DNA of 55,067 nucleotides from a virus. Of the stretch, positions 32,441 to 40,775 are shown one piece after another. The DNA lies in IMG/VR virus record IMGVR_UViG_3300027969_000130, positions 1 to 55,067 of that record. One strand, 5' to 3'. A program made the translations under genes and the position numbers. Each line of letters begins with the position of its first letter. The stretch's first letter is position 1. The notes below the pieces were generated by a model. That model had not been told where the DNA came from, did not search any database, and saw nothing but the letters and a program-made list of their open reading frames with translations.

Positions 32441-33208
32441 TTAGTAAGGAACATCGTCATCAGCAGCTGCAACACCTTCTTGCGGAGGCTCAGCAACTTT
32501 CACAAGTCCAGCGGTTACGTCTGAACCAAACTTTTTAGCTGCGTCGTAAACGCCACGATCTTGAACCATGCTTGGATCGTTGATCAACCAACCATACCAG
32601 CTGTTGGCATCCTTAGTCTCCATGCCTGTTCCCAAGTGGTAGCTATGGCTAAACGGTGGAGGCGTGAATGACTTGTCGCCAACCTTGACTTGCAAGGCCA
32701 TCATCTGACCAAGCCAGCGGCGTGACTTCTTAAGCTGTGTCGAAGACATTGCAATCAGGGCACGTTCAAAGCCGCCTTCAGACAACACCAACACGTAGTG
32801 ATACGCAGTAGTGACGATCAGGTTGCCGTTGGCCAAGACATCTTGGTTGCGTTCGTTCTTCTTGGTCTTTTCGAGGATCTTCTCGTCAGTCCATTCTTTG
32901 ACCAAACCGCCGCCAGCTTCACGAGGAGTCCATTCAACATAGCTCTTCTTAAAGGCGCAAGGGATGACGCGGACTTCTTTCATCAGCACACCAGTGACGG
33001 TGTTGATGATCAAGCCCTCTTCAGCACCAGCAACTTTGGTGACTCCACGAAGTTCAGGCGATAAAGCCTGCAGCACCTTGAGGTACGGGATAGCGACATC
33101 GTTTGCTGACACGTTCTCGAAACCGAGACCTGCGTCTGCCATCATGTCGTCTGCAAATGCCACTAGGGCGGTCGGCTGCTGTACAGCCACTTCAGTTTTC
33201 TTAACCAT
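32441..33208 (-). CDS. SSB-like protein with acidic tail
   Basis: The protein has 255 residues. I chose ATG 33208 because AAAAGGAG is six bases upstream; the GTG one codon earlier is less likely. The C-terminus ends in DDDVPY, like the acidic tip through which bacterial and phage SSBs recruit partners. The core (YLKVLQALSPELRGVTK, YVEWTPREAGGGLVKEWTD, KSRRWLGQMM) is beta/alpha and lacks catalytic motifs. Encoded in the replication cluster. SSB function is inferred from tail and context. Confidence 0.65.
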   Translation of the reverse strand: MVKKTEVAVQQPTALVAFADDMMADAGLGFENVSANDVAIPYLKVLQALSPELRGVTKVAGAEEGLIINTVTGVLMKEVRVIPCAFKKSYVEWTPREAGGGLVKEWTDEKILEKTKKNERNQDVLANGNLIVTTAYHYVLVLSEGGFERALIAMSSTQLKKSRRWLGQMMALQVKVGDKSFTPPPFSHSYHLGTGMETKDANSWYGWLINDPSMVQDRGVYDAAKKFGSDVTAGLVKVAEPPQEGVAAADDDVPY

Positions 33209-33756
33209 CACTTACTCCTTTTGATTTTGGCAATTTGGCCGATATAAACGTTGAAAAGTTCAAGAGGAAATTCGGCTCCGCTTTCCACTTGCTCTTTGAC
33301 GAATGCTGTCAAAGTCTGAGGATGAACACCCATCTTGCCAGAATAATCCATGCCTTGCTCTAACAGCTGGGCTTTGAATTCTTCGGCCTTCTCGTGCTCA
33401 CCGCGATTGAATGTCAGGACGACTTCGTCTTTGATTAGCGCCTCGTGGCCGTGGTCTTCCAACCAGCCAAAGCACTCTTCACGTTTCTCGTCACTGATCT
33501 TGGCGCTGTAATACGGTTTGACGGTCACTTCACTACCATCTGTAAGCGTAAACTTAGCCACACCAACTTCTGCCATAGCATCAGGCAACTGCTTCTCAGC
33601 AATCTCCCTAGCCTGTTCTTTCAAGAGCTTCAGACGCGTTTCCGTGTCCTTAATCTCTTCATCAAGATCTGTGTATCGCTCTGCAAGCGTACTGATCTTG
33701 CCCAAGCCTTGATCAGATGGCATCTGACTATCGGCCAACATCTCTTGTTCAAGCAT
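33208..33756 (-). CDS. Coiled-coil protein coupled to the SSB-like gene
   Basis: The protein has 182 residues. A strong coiled coil (ISTLAERYTDLDEEIKDTET, then RLKLLKEQAREIAEKQLPDA, ~20-60) precedes a beta-rich segment (VAKFTLTDGSEVTVKPYYSA) and a helical C-terminus. The stop overlaps the SSB-like start (TGATG). ATG 33756, SD CAGGAG. It is common in phage replication modules beside SSB-like genes, and may be a recombination or SSB-loading partner. Function unknown. Confidence 0.6.
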   Translation of the reverse strand: MLEQEMLADSQMPSDQGLGKISTLAERYTDLDEEIKDTETRLKLLKEQAREIAEKQLPDAMAEVGVAKFTLTDGSEVTVKPYYSAKISDEKREECFGWLEDHGHEALIKDEVVLTFNRGEHEKAEEFKAQLLEQGMDYSGKMGVHPQTLTAFVKEQVESGAEFPLELFNVYIGQIAKIKRSK

Positions 33757-34066
33757 TTCTAGCTCCTGTAAGGTCTGCCTCTAAGGCGTAGTAACGATGC
33801 TCTTGGCGATCCCATTTCAGCATCTTGATCTTGCCGCTATTGAAGCCAGCAGCAATTGCGACGGACATACCGATGGCGATGGGGTCTCCAATAGCCAGCA
33901 GAAAATCGCTGTCCGAAAAACTCCTAAGCTTGTCACGCAAGACGCGGATGGTTGGCGCAGTGGCCATCATCACTTGTCCTGGTGGCAGCAATGTTTGAAG
34001 GTCTCCATACTCCGCAGCGGGCAGCAGGTTAAACTTCGGCGATTCTTGTACGACATAGACTGTCAT
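33749..34066 (-). CDS. Conserved phage hypothetical protein
   Basis: The protein has 105 residues with an alpha/beta pattern (MTVYVVQESPKFNLLPAAEY, then FSDSDFLLAIGDPIAIGMSV) and a LKWDRQEHRYYAL C-terminal strand. I recognise this type as a frequent but unexplained neighbour of phage polymerases. It overlaps genes on both sides. ATG 34066, SD GGAGGA. Function unknown. Confidence 0.65.
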   Translation of the reverse strand: MTVYVVQESPKFNLLPAAEYGDLQTLLPPGQVMMATAPTIRVLRDKLRSFSDSDFLLAIGDPIAIGMSVAIAAGFNSGKIKMLKWDRQEHRYYALEADLTGARNA

Positions 34067-34470
34067 TGTTGTCCTCCAACTTGTGCATGACGCACGATAT
34101 ACTCAGTGCAAAAAGGTGGCACGTTAAAAAGCAGGTTGTTCATGTTCTCCCAATCGAATGGCTTGGTGCAAGTCCATATCTCATAGAGATCCATCTCTCG
34201 CTGAATCTGGAGTACCTTTAGGACATTTTCGTTGCGAGCGAGTACAAATACACGTCCTCCACTTTCCTGACGCTTACGGTGCCATAGGACCTGTTCAGGA
34301 CGCAACTCACATTTGCCTTTGGCATCCAAGACTTTTAACTCTAGCCAAAGCTCGCTGCCTTCATGGCACATGTTCACGTCTGGAGTTCCTCTTGTCAAGG
34401 CGTTCTCAACGCGTTCCACGTGGCCTGGCAGCTTGCCTTTGACCAGAGCCCAAAACTGGCTTTCCTTCAT
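34063..34470 (-). CDS. PD-(D/E)xK (VRR-NUC-like) nuclease
   Basis: The protein has 135 residues from ATG 34470, which overlaps the polymerase stop with GGAGG before it; a longer frame to 34548 lies wholly inside the polymerase gene. The nuclease core shows Asp31 in RGTPDVN and the ELWLELK motif (Glu44, Lys46), i.e. D-x12-ExK, as in VRR-NUC and Holliday-junction resolvase-like enzymes. It probably processes branched replication intermediates before packaging. Confidence 0.75.
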   Translation of the reverse strand: MKESQFWALVKGKLPGHVERVENALTRGTPDVNMCHEGSELWLELKVLDAKGKCELRPEQVLWHRKRQESGGRVFVLARNENVLKVLQIQREMDLYEIWTCTKPFDWENMNNLLFNVPPFCTEYIVRHAQVGGQQ

Positions 34471-36329
34471 AGCTTCACCTCCACCGCTTCTCCCCAATTG
34501 GGTCCAAGCTCGCAATCTACTTTCAATGGCACGACCAAGTCCACGCATGTCAACATCTCCTGACGAATCATTCGGGCATGATCCAAGTCCCGTACACTGA
34601 AGTCCAATTCATCGTGAATAGTCAGATGAGGAACTTCGCCTTTTTTGAACAAGTTGATCATCGCCATCTTGATCATGTCTGCCGACGAACCCTGGATCAC
34701 CGCGTTCATTGCCTTGTGGACAAAGTAACGCTTTAAGGGCAAGCCGTACTTCTCTTCAGCCAAGTCTTTCTTCAATGGAATAAGACCTGGGCTGTACTTT
34801 GGTGGACCAAACAACTGGAACCTACGGCGCCGTCCAAGGAATGTCTTGACATAGCCGCGATTGGTTGCAATCCGCGTGCATTCCTCACCAAGCGCCTTAA
34901 TGAATGGCACGTTGGCATGGTATTGCTCGTAGACGCGTTTGGCTTCTGCTGGCGGCAAGCCAAGCTGAGTGGCTGCCTTGGCTGCTCCCATACCGTAGGC
35001 CAATCCAAGGTTTAGCGTCTTCGCATTCTTTCGACTGATTCCAGCCATGTCTGCAACAAGCTGATGGTAGTCAGTATCAGGGTCATCAAGGTAACGGTTA
35101 CGCGCCGTCTCAGCTCCAGGAAAATTCCGTAGGTAGCTGTAGTGAACCGTGACACGAGGCTCTTGCTGCGAGTAGTCAAAGACGCCCCATTGGCAACCTT
35201 CTTCTGGTACAAAGATGCTTCGAATAAGAGGCGCGAGCACCGGATCTCGAGCTGGTACCTGTTGCATGTTCGGATTAGACGACGCAAAACGCCCCGACTT
35301 TGTGCCACCTCGATCGTCTCTGACCTGTCTGAATGTTGGGTAAATCTTGCCATCTTTTTCCATCTGAATGATCTTGCTGTCGATAAATACTCCACCGGCC
35401 CGGTCAAGCTTCCGGACCTTCGAAATCAAGGAGAAAAATTCATGTTCACTAGCTTCAAGAAACTCACTGGGAAAACTAGCATTCCCCTTTTCAGTCTTTG
35501 GGTAATCCAGCTTCAATGCGTCACTGGCTGCCTGTATATCGTCACCAGACCAGATGTCTACATCCCGCTCTGCAACCTTCTTCAATTGCTCCGTGAGCTT
35601 GCCTTGCTCATCAAGTAACTGAGCCTTGACTTTTTGGGCGCGGTCTAGATCGACAGGAACCCCACGTTGACGCATTGCTACCAGTACATCGACAAGCTGC
35701 GTCTCAATGTCAAAGACTTCCCAGAGCTTTTCGTCGTGCAGCAAGACTTCTTGTTGTGCAAAGATACGGATCGGCAGGTCTGCGTCTTTGCGTCCGTAAG
35801 GAGCCACTTCAGAAGCATGAAACTGCCAGAGGTTTTCTTTGACCTTACTAGGATGAATACCGCGTCTGACTGCTGCTGCAATCAAAGCCGTCTCGTCTTT
35901 TGTCTCGCCAAGGTAAGACTGCGCCAAGGCATCAAGCTTGTATGTGATGCGATCCTCATCAAGCAAAGGTTCTGCAATCTGCACGTCGTACTTAGGACCA
36001 CCGACCTTGACATTCTCTGTCAGCAACCATTCCAAGTCGTAAGGTAAATTCGCGCCCACCTTTGGAATGTCTGTTTTCAGCATGTCACGAAGCCAAGCAA
36101 ACGCATTGTCGGGGTTGAGGTTCCCACCTGCTGCATGACGGACAGGATAGTATTCAGCAAATCCATCGTCTGTAGCCACAGAGAATCCAACAATATAGCC
36201 GTCTTTTCGTACACCGCCAGGTCCTTTAGTCATTAAGTTCGGGTCGCGCGTCTCGCAATCGATAGCTATTCGCTTTGCTAGCAGCAGATTGGGAAAGTGC
36301 TTCGGCGGTTGATATGATGATTCGTCCAT
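34467..36329 (-). CDS. Family A DNA polymerase with 3'-5' exonuclease
   Basis: The protein has 620 residues. The exonuclease domain starts with Asp24/Glu26 in IDCETRDP and continues to about residue 205. Polymerase motif A is DYSQQEPR (385-392; usual DYSQIELR), motif B is RKNAKTLNLGLAYG (433-446) with Leu441 at the position equivalent to E. coli 762, and motif C is HDE (572-574). There is no 5'-3' exonuclease domain. The gene overlaps the upstream dCMP deaminase by 104 bases. It is the replicative polymerase of the phage. Confidence 0.95.
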   Translation of the reverse strand: MDESSYQPPKHFPNLLLAKRIAIDCETRDPNLMTKGPGGVRKDGYIVGFSVATDDGFAEYYPVRHAAGGNLNPDNAFAWLRDMLKTDIPKVGANLPYDLEWLLTENVKVGGPKYDVQIAEPLLDEDRITYKLDALAQSYLGETKDETALIAAAVRRGIHPSKVKENLWQFHASEVAPYGRKDADLPIRIFAQQEVLLHDEKLWEVFDIETQLVDVLVAMRQRGVPVDLDRAQKVKAQLLDEQGKLTEQLKKVAERDVDIWSGDDIQAASDALKLDYPKTEKGNASFPSEFLEASEHEFFSLISKVRKLDRAGGVFIDSKIIQMEKDGKIYPTFRQVRDDRGGTKSGRFASSNPNMQQVPARDPVLAPLIRSIFVPEEGCQWGVFDYSQQEPRVTVHYSYLRNFPGAETARNRYLDDPDTDYHQLVADMAGISRKNAKTLNLGLAYGMGAAKAATQLGLPPAEAKRVYEQYHANVPFIKALGEECTRIATNRGYVKTFLGRRRRFQLFGPPKYSPGLIPLKKDLAEEKYGLPLKRYFVHKAMNAVIQGSSADMIKMAMINLFKKGEVPHLTIHDELDFSVRDLDHARMIRQEMLTCVDLVVPLKVDCELGPNWGEAVEVKL

Positions 36330-36732
36330 TTTTTATCCAAAGTTGTTTTGCTTCTTGGTGAGGGTAATCAGACACATACACGATGCGCCTGCAGCTTGTG
36401 TTCAAGAGCAATTTCATACAGGTCATGCATGGCATAGCCGTGACATACGCCGTATCTATTTGATCCACGTCTTTGCATTGGAGGAGGGCGTTCTGTTCCG
36501 CATGAATAGCTTCACATACATCCAAGCCAGTCCCCGAAGGCAAAGAAGCACCGGGACAGCGAACGTCAGTGCAATGAGTATGACCACGAGGCACCCCGTT
36601 ATAACCAGTACTGAGAACATGCCCACGAGAAGATATGAGAACGCAGCCCACACTCCGCCTAGCGCAAGTGGCTCTTCGAGCAACGAGTAAAGCCAATTCC
36701 GAAAAGTATTCATCTCTGTTCATCCTTTCCAT
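36226..36732 (-). CDS. dCMP deaminase
   Basis: The protein has 168 residues. Zinc/catalytic motifs HAEQNA (His77, Glu79) and PCMTC (102-105) are intact, and the STGYNGVPRG segment binds dCMP as in T4-type deaminases. It converts dCMP to dUMP. ATG 36732 (SD AAGGA) overlaps the upstream thymidylate synthase-family gene; an ATG at 36723 is an alternative. The last 34 codons also overlap the polymerase gene in another frame. Confidence 0.95.
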   Translation of the reverse strand: MERMNRDEYFSELALLVARRATCARRSVGCVLISSRGHVLSTGYNGVPRGHTHCTDVRCPGASLPSGTGLDVCEAIHAEQNALLQCKDVDQIDTAYVTAMPCMTCMKLLLNTSCRRIVYVSDYPHQEAKQLWIKNGRIIISTAEALSQSAASKANSYRLRDARPELND

Positions 36733-37514
36733 GTTGATAATTCCTTGAGAAAACCGTTCTTAGATGTTCCATAAGCCACGGCCCACAAGTGATTGACCAA
36801 GTGGTCGTAGTCATTAAAGTCATTCAGATTGATTGGCTCATAGTCGCCAAGAATCTCACCTGACAAGCAAGGTTCTACCTTGTCCCAATTCTCTTCATAC
36901 AAGTGTTGGCTTGCAGCATAGAAGTGCAAGGCACCAAGCTTGACAGTCATGCCCTTCTCACGCAGCATCAATGCAACGCCGGCTGACAGCATACTGAAGT
37001 TGAACCAGTCGTAAGGCACGCCAAGCCAAGCATCAGAGGAACGCATGTTCATGAAGCAATGGATCATGCCCATCCGGATAACGAACTGGCAGCTGATGGT
37101 ACATGGGATGTCTCTTGATGCACGAGGGTTTGGCCGCCAAATGGTGATGACAGCTTGACGCGTGTCTGGATCACCGAGTAACGACTGAACCACGTGAGAC
37201 AGTTGATCGCGTATTCTTGGTCCATAGGCGCCAAAGAAAAGGATACCGTCGTCAGAGAAGTTGCTGATCTGTTTGCTAAACGGGGCAATTGTGCTGACGC
37301 GGTTATCGCCAGCCATGATCCATGCTGCTTCAGCTGCCATAAACTTGTAGCCAAGATTGCGCTCCTTGATAGTGATGACAGGCTGGTTCATGTCAATCAT
37401 TGACTTGAAGCCCATTAGTTCCTTTGTACGTTTTCCACGTGGGCTGGTATCGATGCCACTGTTCATGATGACATCTAACAAGCCTTGCCAGTTCATGTTG
37501 GTTGTGTTAACCAT
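36720..37514 (-). CDS. Thymidylate synthase / dCMP hydroxymethylase family enzyme
   Basis: The protein has 264 residues from ATG 37514 (SD GAGGAGG). The fold markers are the phosphate-binding QAVITIWRPNP region, the nucleophile Cys138 in IPCTIS, RSSDAW (158-163) and LGALHFYAASQH. The residue that reads uracil in TS (Asn in LGLPFN) is Asp169 here (LGVPYD), as in dCMP hydroxymethylases and TS mutants that accept dCMP. The Cys is followed by Thr rather than His. It may hydroxymethylate dCMP or act as an altered TS. Confidence 0.85.
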   Translation of the reverse strand: MVNTTNMNWQGLLDVIMNSGIDTSPRGKRTKELMGFKSMIDMNQPVITIKERNLGYKFMAAEAAWIMAGDNRVSTIAPFSKQISNFSDDGILFFGAYGPRIRDQLSHVVQSLLGDPDTRQAVITIWRPNPRASRDIPCTISCQFVIRMGMIHCFMNMRSSDAWLGVPYDWFNFSMLSAGVALMLREKGMTVKLGALHFYAASQHLYEENWDKVEPCLSGEILGDYEPINLNDFNDYDHLVNHLWAVAYGTSKNGFLKELSTWKG

Positions 37515-38499
37515 TGATGACCTCCTCAAGTTGTAGTAAAAACTCTTGACGCTTGTTGAAGCGCTTTGCATAAGATGGATGCATGACCTTATGAATCTTG
37601 CGAGTGAAATCGCTCATAGTGTCGTAAGCCTGATTGCCAAAGCAGATGACCTTCATGTAAGGCTTTGCACGTAAACAATCATTGACGTACAAAGGACCAT
37701 TGCCATCATGCGCATTGATGTAGATTGCTCTAGTCTCATCAAAGGACAATGAATGCAAAGCATCAGCAAAGAATTCGCTGCAATTGGCAAAGTCGTAAAA
37801 GGGCCAGCTGACTGCCCGCATCTTGCTGTTGGCTTTGTCACCTACAAAGATGATGTTGGCTTCATGCAAGTGACCTGCAAAGTTCTTGGTGTGCAAGTGC
37901 AAAGCAGGCTCATATTGCTTCATCAGTCGTGATTGAAGGACAGACATCACCATGTCAATGTAGACATCAAGATTGGTACCTTCAACGTCATAGCGATATG
38001 GCAGCACATCATCACGCATGCGCATACCAAACACAGACAGCTGTTGTGCGTAGTCATAGTCATGGCCAGACAAACCACCTTCAAACAACTCATCAAAGCG
38101 CTTGCGAACATGATCGACGTTGTCATACATCTCTTCGCGTTCACCTTTAAGCTGCTCAAACTTTTCAGCATGGTTAGCAGGTGATTGAGTCAAGATGTAG
38201 ACGCCACCAACCTTGCGGATGATGCGATCAATCATGCGACCCATGTGAGGCCAAGGGCTGCCATTACGATACACCTCTGCATAGATGGCTTCGCTCATCC
38301 AAAGGCGATCGATCACAACCAAACGTGAACGCGACAACTTCAATGCACGATGCAAGGCGGCTGTGTGATACAGCGGCATCTTTGAAGGCCAGCGATATGT
38401 GTTGTGAATGTAGACGCCATCGTGGCGTTTGCAAATAGCTTCAGCAAGCGTAGTCTTGCCTGTTCCATCACAACCGTCAATGACAATAATGCCTTTCAT
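37507..38499 (-). CDS. Deoxynucleotide kinase fused to UDG-like domain
   Basis: The protein has 330 residues. The N-terminal part is a thymidylate-kinase-like P-loop enzyme (GCDGTGKTT, 9-17; VIDRLWMSEAIY with the DR-x-x-S motif, 63-74). The C-terminal ~115 residues (213-330) resemble the uracil-DNA glycosylase superfamily core (FVGDKANSK, INAHDGN, VICFGNQAY, MHPSYAKRF). The kinase could phosphorylate dTMP or a modified dNMP. The second domain may bind or excise bases, or be catalytically degenerate. ATG 38499 overlaps the MazG-like gene, SD AAGGAG. Confidence 0.8.
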   Translation of the reverse strand: MKGIIVIDGCDGTGKTTLAEAICKRHDGVYIHNTYRWPSKMPLYHTAALHRALKLSRSRLVVIDRLWMSEAIYAEVYRNGSPWPHMGRMIDRIIRKVGGVYILTQSPANHAEKFEQLKGEREEMYDNVDHVRKRFDELFEGGLSGHDYDYAQQLSVFGMRMRDDVLPYRYDVEGTNLDVYIDMVMSVLQSRLMKQYEPALHLHTKNFAGHLHEANIIFVGDKANSKMRAVSWPFYDFANCSEFFADALHSLSFDETRAIYINAHDGNGPLYVNDCLRAKPYMKVICFGNQAYDTMSDFTRKIHKVMHPSYAKRFNKRQEFLLQLEEVING

Positions 38500-38885
38500 T
38501 CTTTCTCCTTTCTGATGAGGTCCGTAAGCGTTGGAGCCACGAATCCTGCAGGTTTCACTATATCATAGGTAGACCCGCGTTTGCTATCTTCTTGCCTTAA
38601 AGCGCGCACTTTTTTCATGTTTGCTTCATGCACCCTTTTGAAGCCCTCGTCAAAGGGCAAGCCTGATAAGTAGGCCGCCCCAAGAGCTACGTAGACCAAG
38701 TCAATCAGGCCGTCAAAATACTCTTCCAAGTTGCCATTGATTGCTGCTGCTCTGATCTCGTTCAACTCTTCTTGCAGATGAGCGTTCTTGAGCTCCCAGA
38801 TCTCCCTCACCGGAAAGTCAGGCTGGGCAGTCGGTTCCAGACCAAACTTCTGATGAAACTCTGCTACCATCTTTGACAGATCCAT
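38496..38885 (-). CDS. MazG-like nucleotide pyrophosphohydrolase
   Basis: The protein has 129 residues. It is an all-alpha NTP-pyrophosphatase with the acidic metal site EELNEI (40-45) and EYFDGLIDLVYVALG (54-68), followed by a VHEANMKKVR helix. The family hydrolyses (d)NTP to (d)NMP and PPi, and T4 dCTPase belongs to the same superfamily. Its place beside the TS/hydroxymethylase and kinase suggests it supplies monophosphate or removes an unwanted dNTP. SD TTGGAG, ATG 38885. Confidence 0.85.
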   Translation of the reverse strand: MDLSKMVAEFHQKFGLEPTAQPDFPVREIWELKNAHLQEELNEIRAAAINGNLEEYFDGLIDLVYVALGAAYLSGLPFDEGFKRVHEANMKKVRALRQEDSKRGSTYDIVKPAGFVAPTLTDLIRKEKE

Positions 38886-38887
38886 GG

Positions 38888-39742
38888 TTACTCTCCAAGG
38901 TAGTCAAAGAGTGGCTGCCAGGCTTCGCTGCTTGACAGGGGCTTTGTGAGGTCTGCAAATTTGCCTGCGCTAAACATCTCAGTATTTTTCGGCAGTTTGA
39001 CCCGCCAGAGCACGTTCCGAGAACGGTGAGGATATAAGGGGGCAAATATAGTTGCCAAGTAATTGCTGTCGTAGTAATCACGCAGGCGGCTGAACACTGA
39101 ATCGAGATCATCTTTGGCGATCATTTCCTTGTAGTCTTTGATTGAGGCAAAAGTGCCGAAGTGGTCGTCAACTTCCAAACCAACCTTGTGAAGCATCAAC
39201 TGCATCACTTCGTAGGTCATCTCGTTGACGTGGTTGTCTGCTGCACCGACTTGTGGGTCGTAGACAGGGGTGGACAAGAAGGCGACGCCGTCATCAGTCA
39301 AGCGATCACGGATACCTTCCAGCATCTTGTAAGCATGCAAAGGCTCAACGTGCTCAAGGACTTCAAAGCTTGTGATGACGTCAAACTTCTCATGAGGCAG
39401 CTTGCAGTCTGGGAAGGCCACGTTGCCAATCAGAGTGGGCTTGAACTTGGTGTTCTCAAAAGCCTTAGGCATTTCCAGCTTGTTGTAGTCAATGCCGATG
39501 TAGTCAAGACCATCTGACGCCATACGACTGGTCATCAGCATCTTTGCCAACGGTACGTCTTTGCCGCAGCCAATGTCAAGCAGCTTGCAATCCTTGCGGT
39601 GTTTAGGGTTGCCCATCCACTTTGCTACATGCGTCCAACGTAGACAGTGGGCGATGTAGTCTCTATGAATGAAACCACGTTCCTCAGCCTGATCAATGCT
39701 CAGGTGAGTGTTGTCGATAGACTTTCCTCTGGCGTTTGCCAT
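38888..39742 (-). CDS. SAM-dependent methyltransferase (class I)
   Basis: The protein has 284 residues. Motif I LLDIGCGKD (54-62), an acidic residue at the end of strand 2 (YIGIDYN) and FDVITSFEVLEHV (~138-150) define a Rossmann methyltransferase. No target-recognition motif such as DPPY or NPPY for adenine or PC for cytosine is seen, so the substrate could be a small molecule, RNA or protein rather than DNA. It is the second gene of the early operon, after a hairpin. SD TAGGAG, ATG 39742. Confidence 0.85.
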   Translation of the reverse strand: MANARGKSIDNTHLSIDQAEERGFIHRDYIAHCLRWTHVAKWMGNPKHRKDCKLLDIGCGKDVPLAKMLMTSRMASDGLDYIGIDYNKLEMPKAFENTKFKPTLIGNVAFPDCKLPHEKFDVITSFEVLEHVEPLHAYKMLEGIRDRLTDDGVAFLSTPVYDPQVGAADNHVNEMTYEVMQLMLHKVGLEVDDHFGTFASIKDYKEMIAKDDLDSVFSRLRDYYDSNYLATIFAPLYPHRSRNVLWRVKLPKNTEMFSAGKFADLTKPLSSSEAWQPLFDYLGE

Positions 39743-39767
39743 AATTTTCTCCTAGAGTGGGAATGAA

Positions 39768-39783
39768 GGGGGCCGAAGCCCCC
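39768..39783 (-). terminator. Strong GGGGGC-TTCG-GCCCCC hairpin
   Basis: A perfect 6-bp GC stem capped by a stable TTCG loop, between the DUF932 and methyltransferase genes, in the leftward transcript. It is followed by TTCATTCCC, so it may cause partial termination, leaving the first gene more abundant than the rest. Confidence 0.5.
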
Positions 39784-39788
39784 AGGTT

Positions 39789-40775
39789 TTAGGCTGCTTC
39801 AGCGAACTCGACGGCTAAGTCAAGTGCTTGGCGTTTACGAGTAGCAGCTGAACCAAACCACGCGCTTGTCAGACGCTTGTCTTGATCAGTTCCAGCGACG
39901 TGATCGTAGTAGTACGTCACGGCGTTGAATGCGCCCCACCAAGTACCTGCTGAAGTCTTCAGATCAGCGCCTGGTTGGGTGTGCACGATGTCAATCAAAC
40001 GGTTGACCGTACGGCCAAGATCTGAACGATTGACTTGACCATCTTCAGAAGCAATCAATGCTGCTTGATATTGGTCTGGATTGACAAGCTTGGAAAAGAA
40101 TTCCATGACTTGTTGATCTTTAGCGCGTTTCTTAGACAGAAACTCTGCTTGCTGCTTGAACACGTCGAGCGATTTCATTGCAAGGCCAACTTTTTCCGCA
40201 GCAGTTTGCTTGATCTCGTCGTCAAATGCGCGATCGTGTGACATGCGGAATGTGTTCTCCTTGTTTTTATTATCGCGAAGAGCGGCCGTCAGCGTGTTAT
40301 TACAAACAACGCGGATTGGCGTGAACATGATCTGCAGGCTGCGACCCCAGATGTGTGGATTGTCGAGCAAGATGTAGCCTTCGACTTCGTCTTTGCCGCC
40401 CAACATAAAGCCGCCGTTGATCTTTGCAAGGCCCCAAACACGCTTGCCACCATGAAGAGAACCTGCAGTCTCCATCTTCATATCGCCGGCTTTGCAGAAC
40501 TTGTCAAAGAACTCAAAGACTTCTTGGTTTTGTGTGGGGTTGTAGTCGCTGCCGCAGACGCCAAGGATCTTGCTGTCTGTGTCGCGCACCAAAGCGTAGT
40601 GGCTGCTCAACACGTGGTCGAGTTCGTCGACGACCAAAGCTTTCTTCTTGACTTGCCAGTTGAGTCCAGCTGCTTCGAGCATCTGGGCAGGAGTCAAGTT
40701 GTCAGCGACAGGGGTACCAAGGCCGTGCCAAGGGGTCTCATTGGCGTAAGCCATCGTTTCAACTTCATGTGACAT
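39789..40775 (-). CDS. DUF932 protein
   Basis: The protein has 328 residues. It has the family's N-terminal PWHGLGTPV motif, the central FTPIRVVCNNTLTAAL segment and an alpha-helical C-terminus. DUF932 proteins are widespread in phages and plasmids; their function is not settled, and roles in replication or against host defence have been considered. It is the first gene of the early operon, directly behind an early promoter with an AAGAAAGG ribosome site before ATG 40775. Confidence 0.85.
   Translation of the reverse strand: MSHEVETMAYANETPWHGLGTPVADNLTPAQMLEAAGLNWQVKKKALVVDELDHVLSSHYALVRDTDSKILGVCGSDYNPTQNQEVFEFFDKFCKAGDMKMETAGSLHGGKRVWGLAKINGGFMLGGKDEVEGYILLDNPHIWGRSLQIMFTPIRVVCNNTLTAALRDNKNKENTFRMSHDRAFDDEIKQTAAEKVGLAMKSLDVFKQQAEFLSKKRAKDQQVMEFFSKLVNPDQYQAALIASEDGQVNRSDLGRTVNRLIDIVHTQPGADLKTSAGTWWGAFNAVTYYYDHVAGTDQDKRLTSAWFGSAATRKRQALDLAVEFAEAA

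Noticed and set aside
38600-38625. Extra GCGCGC box inside the MazG-like gene
   Set aside because: It is followed by no TAGAAT at 17 bases, so it does not match the promoter class.
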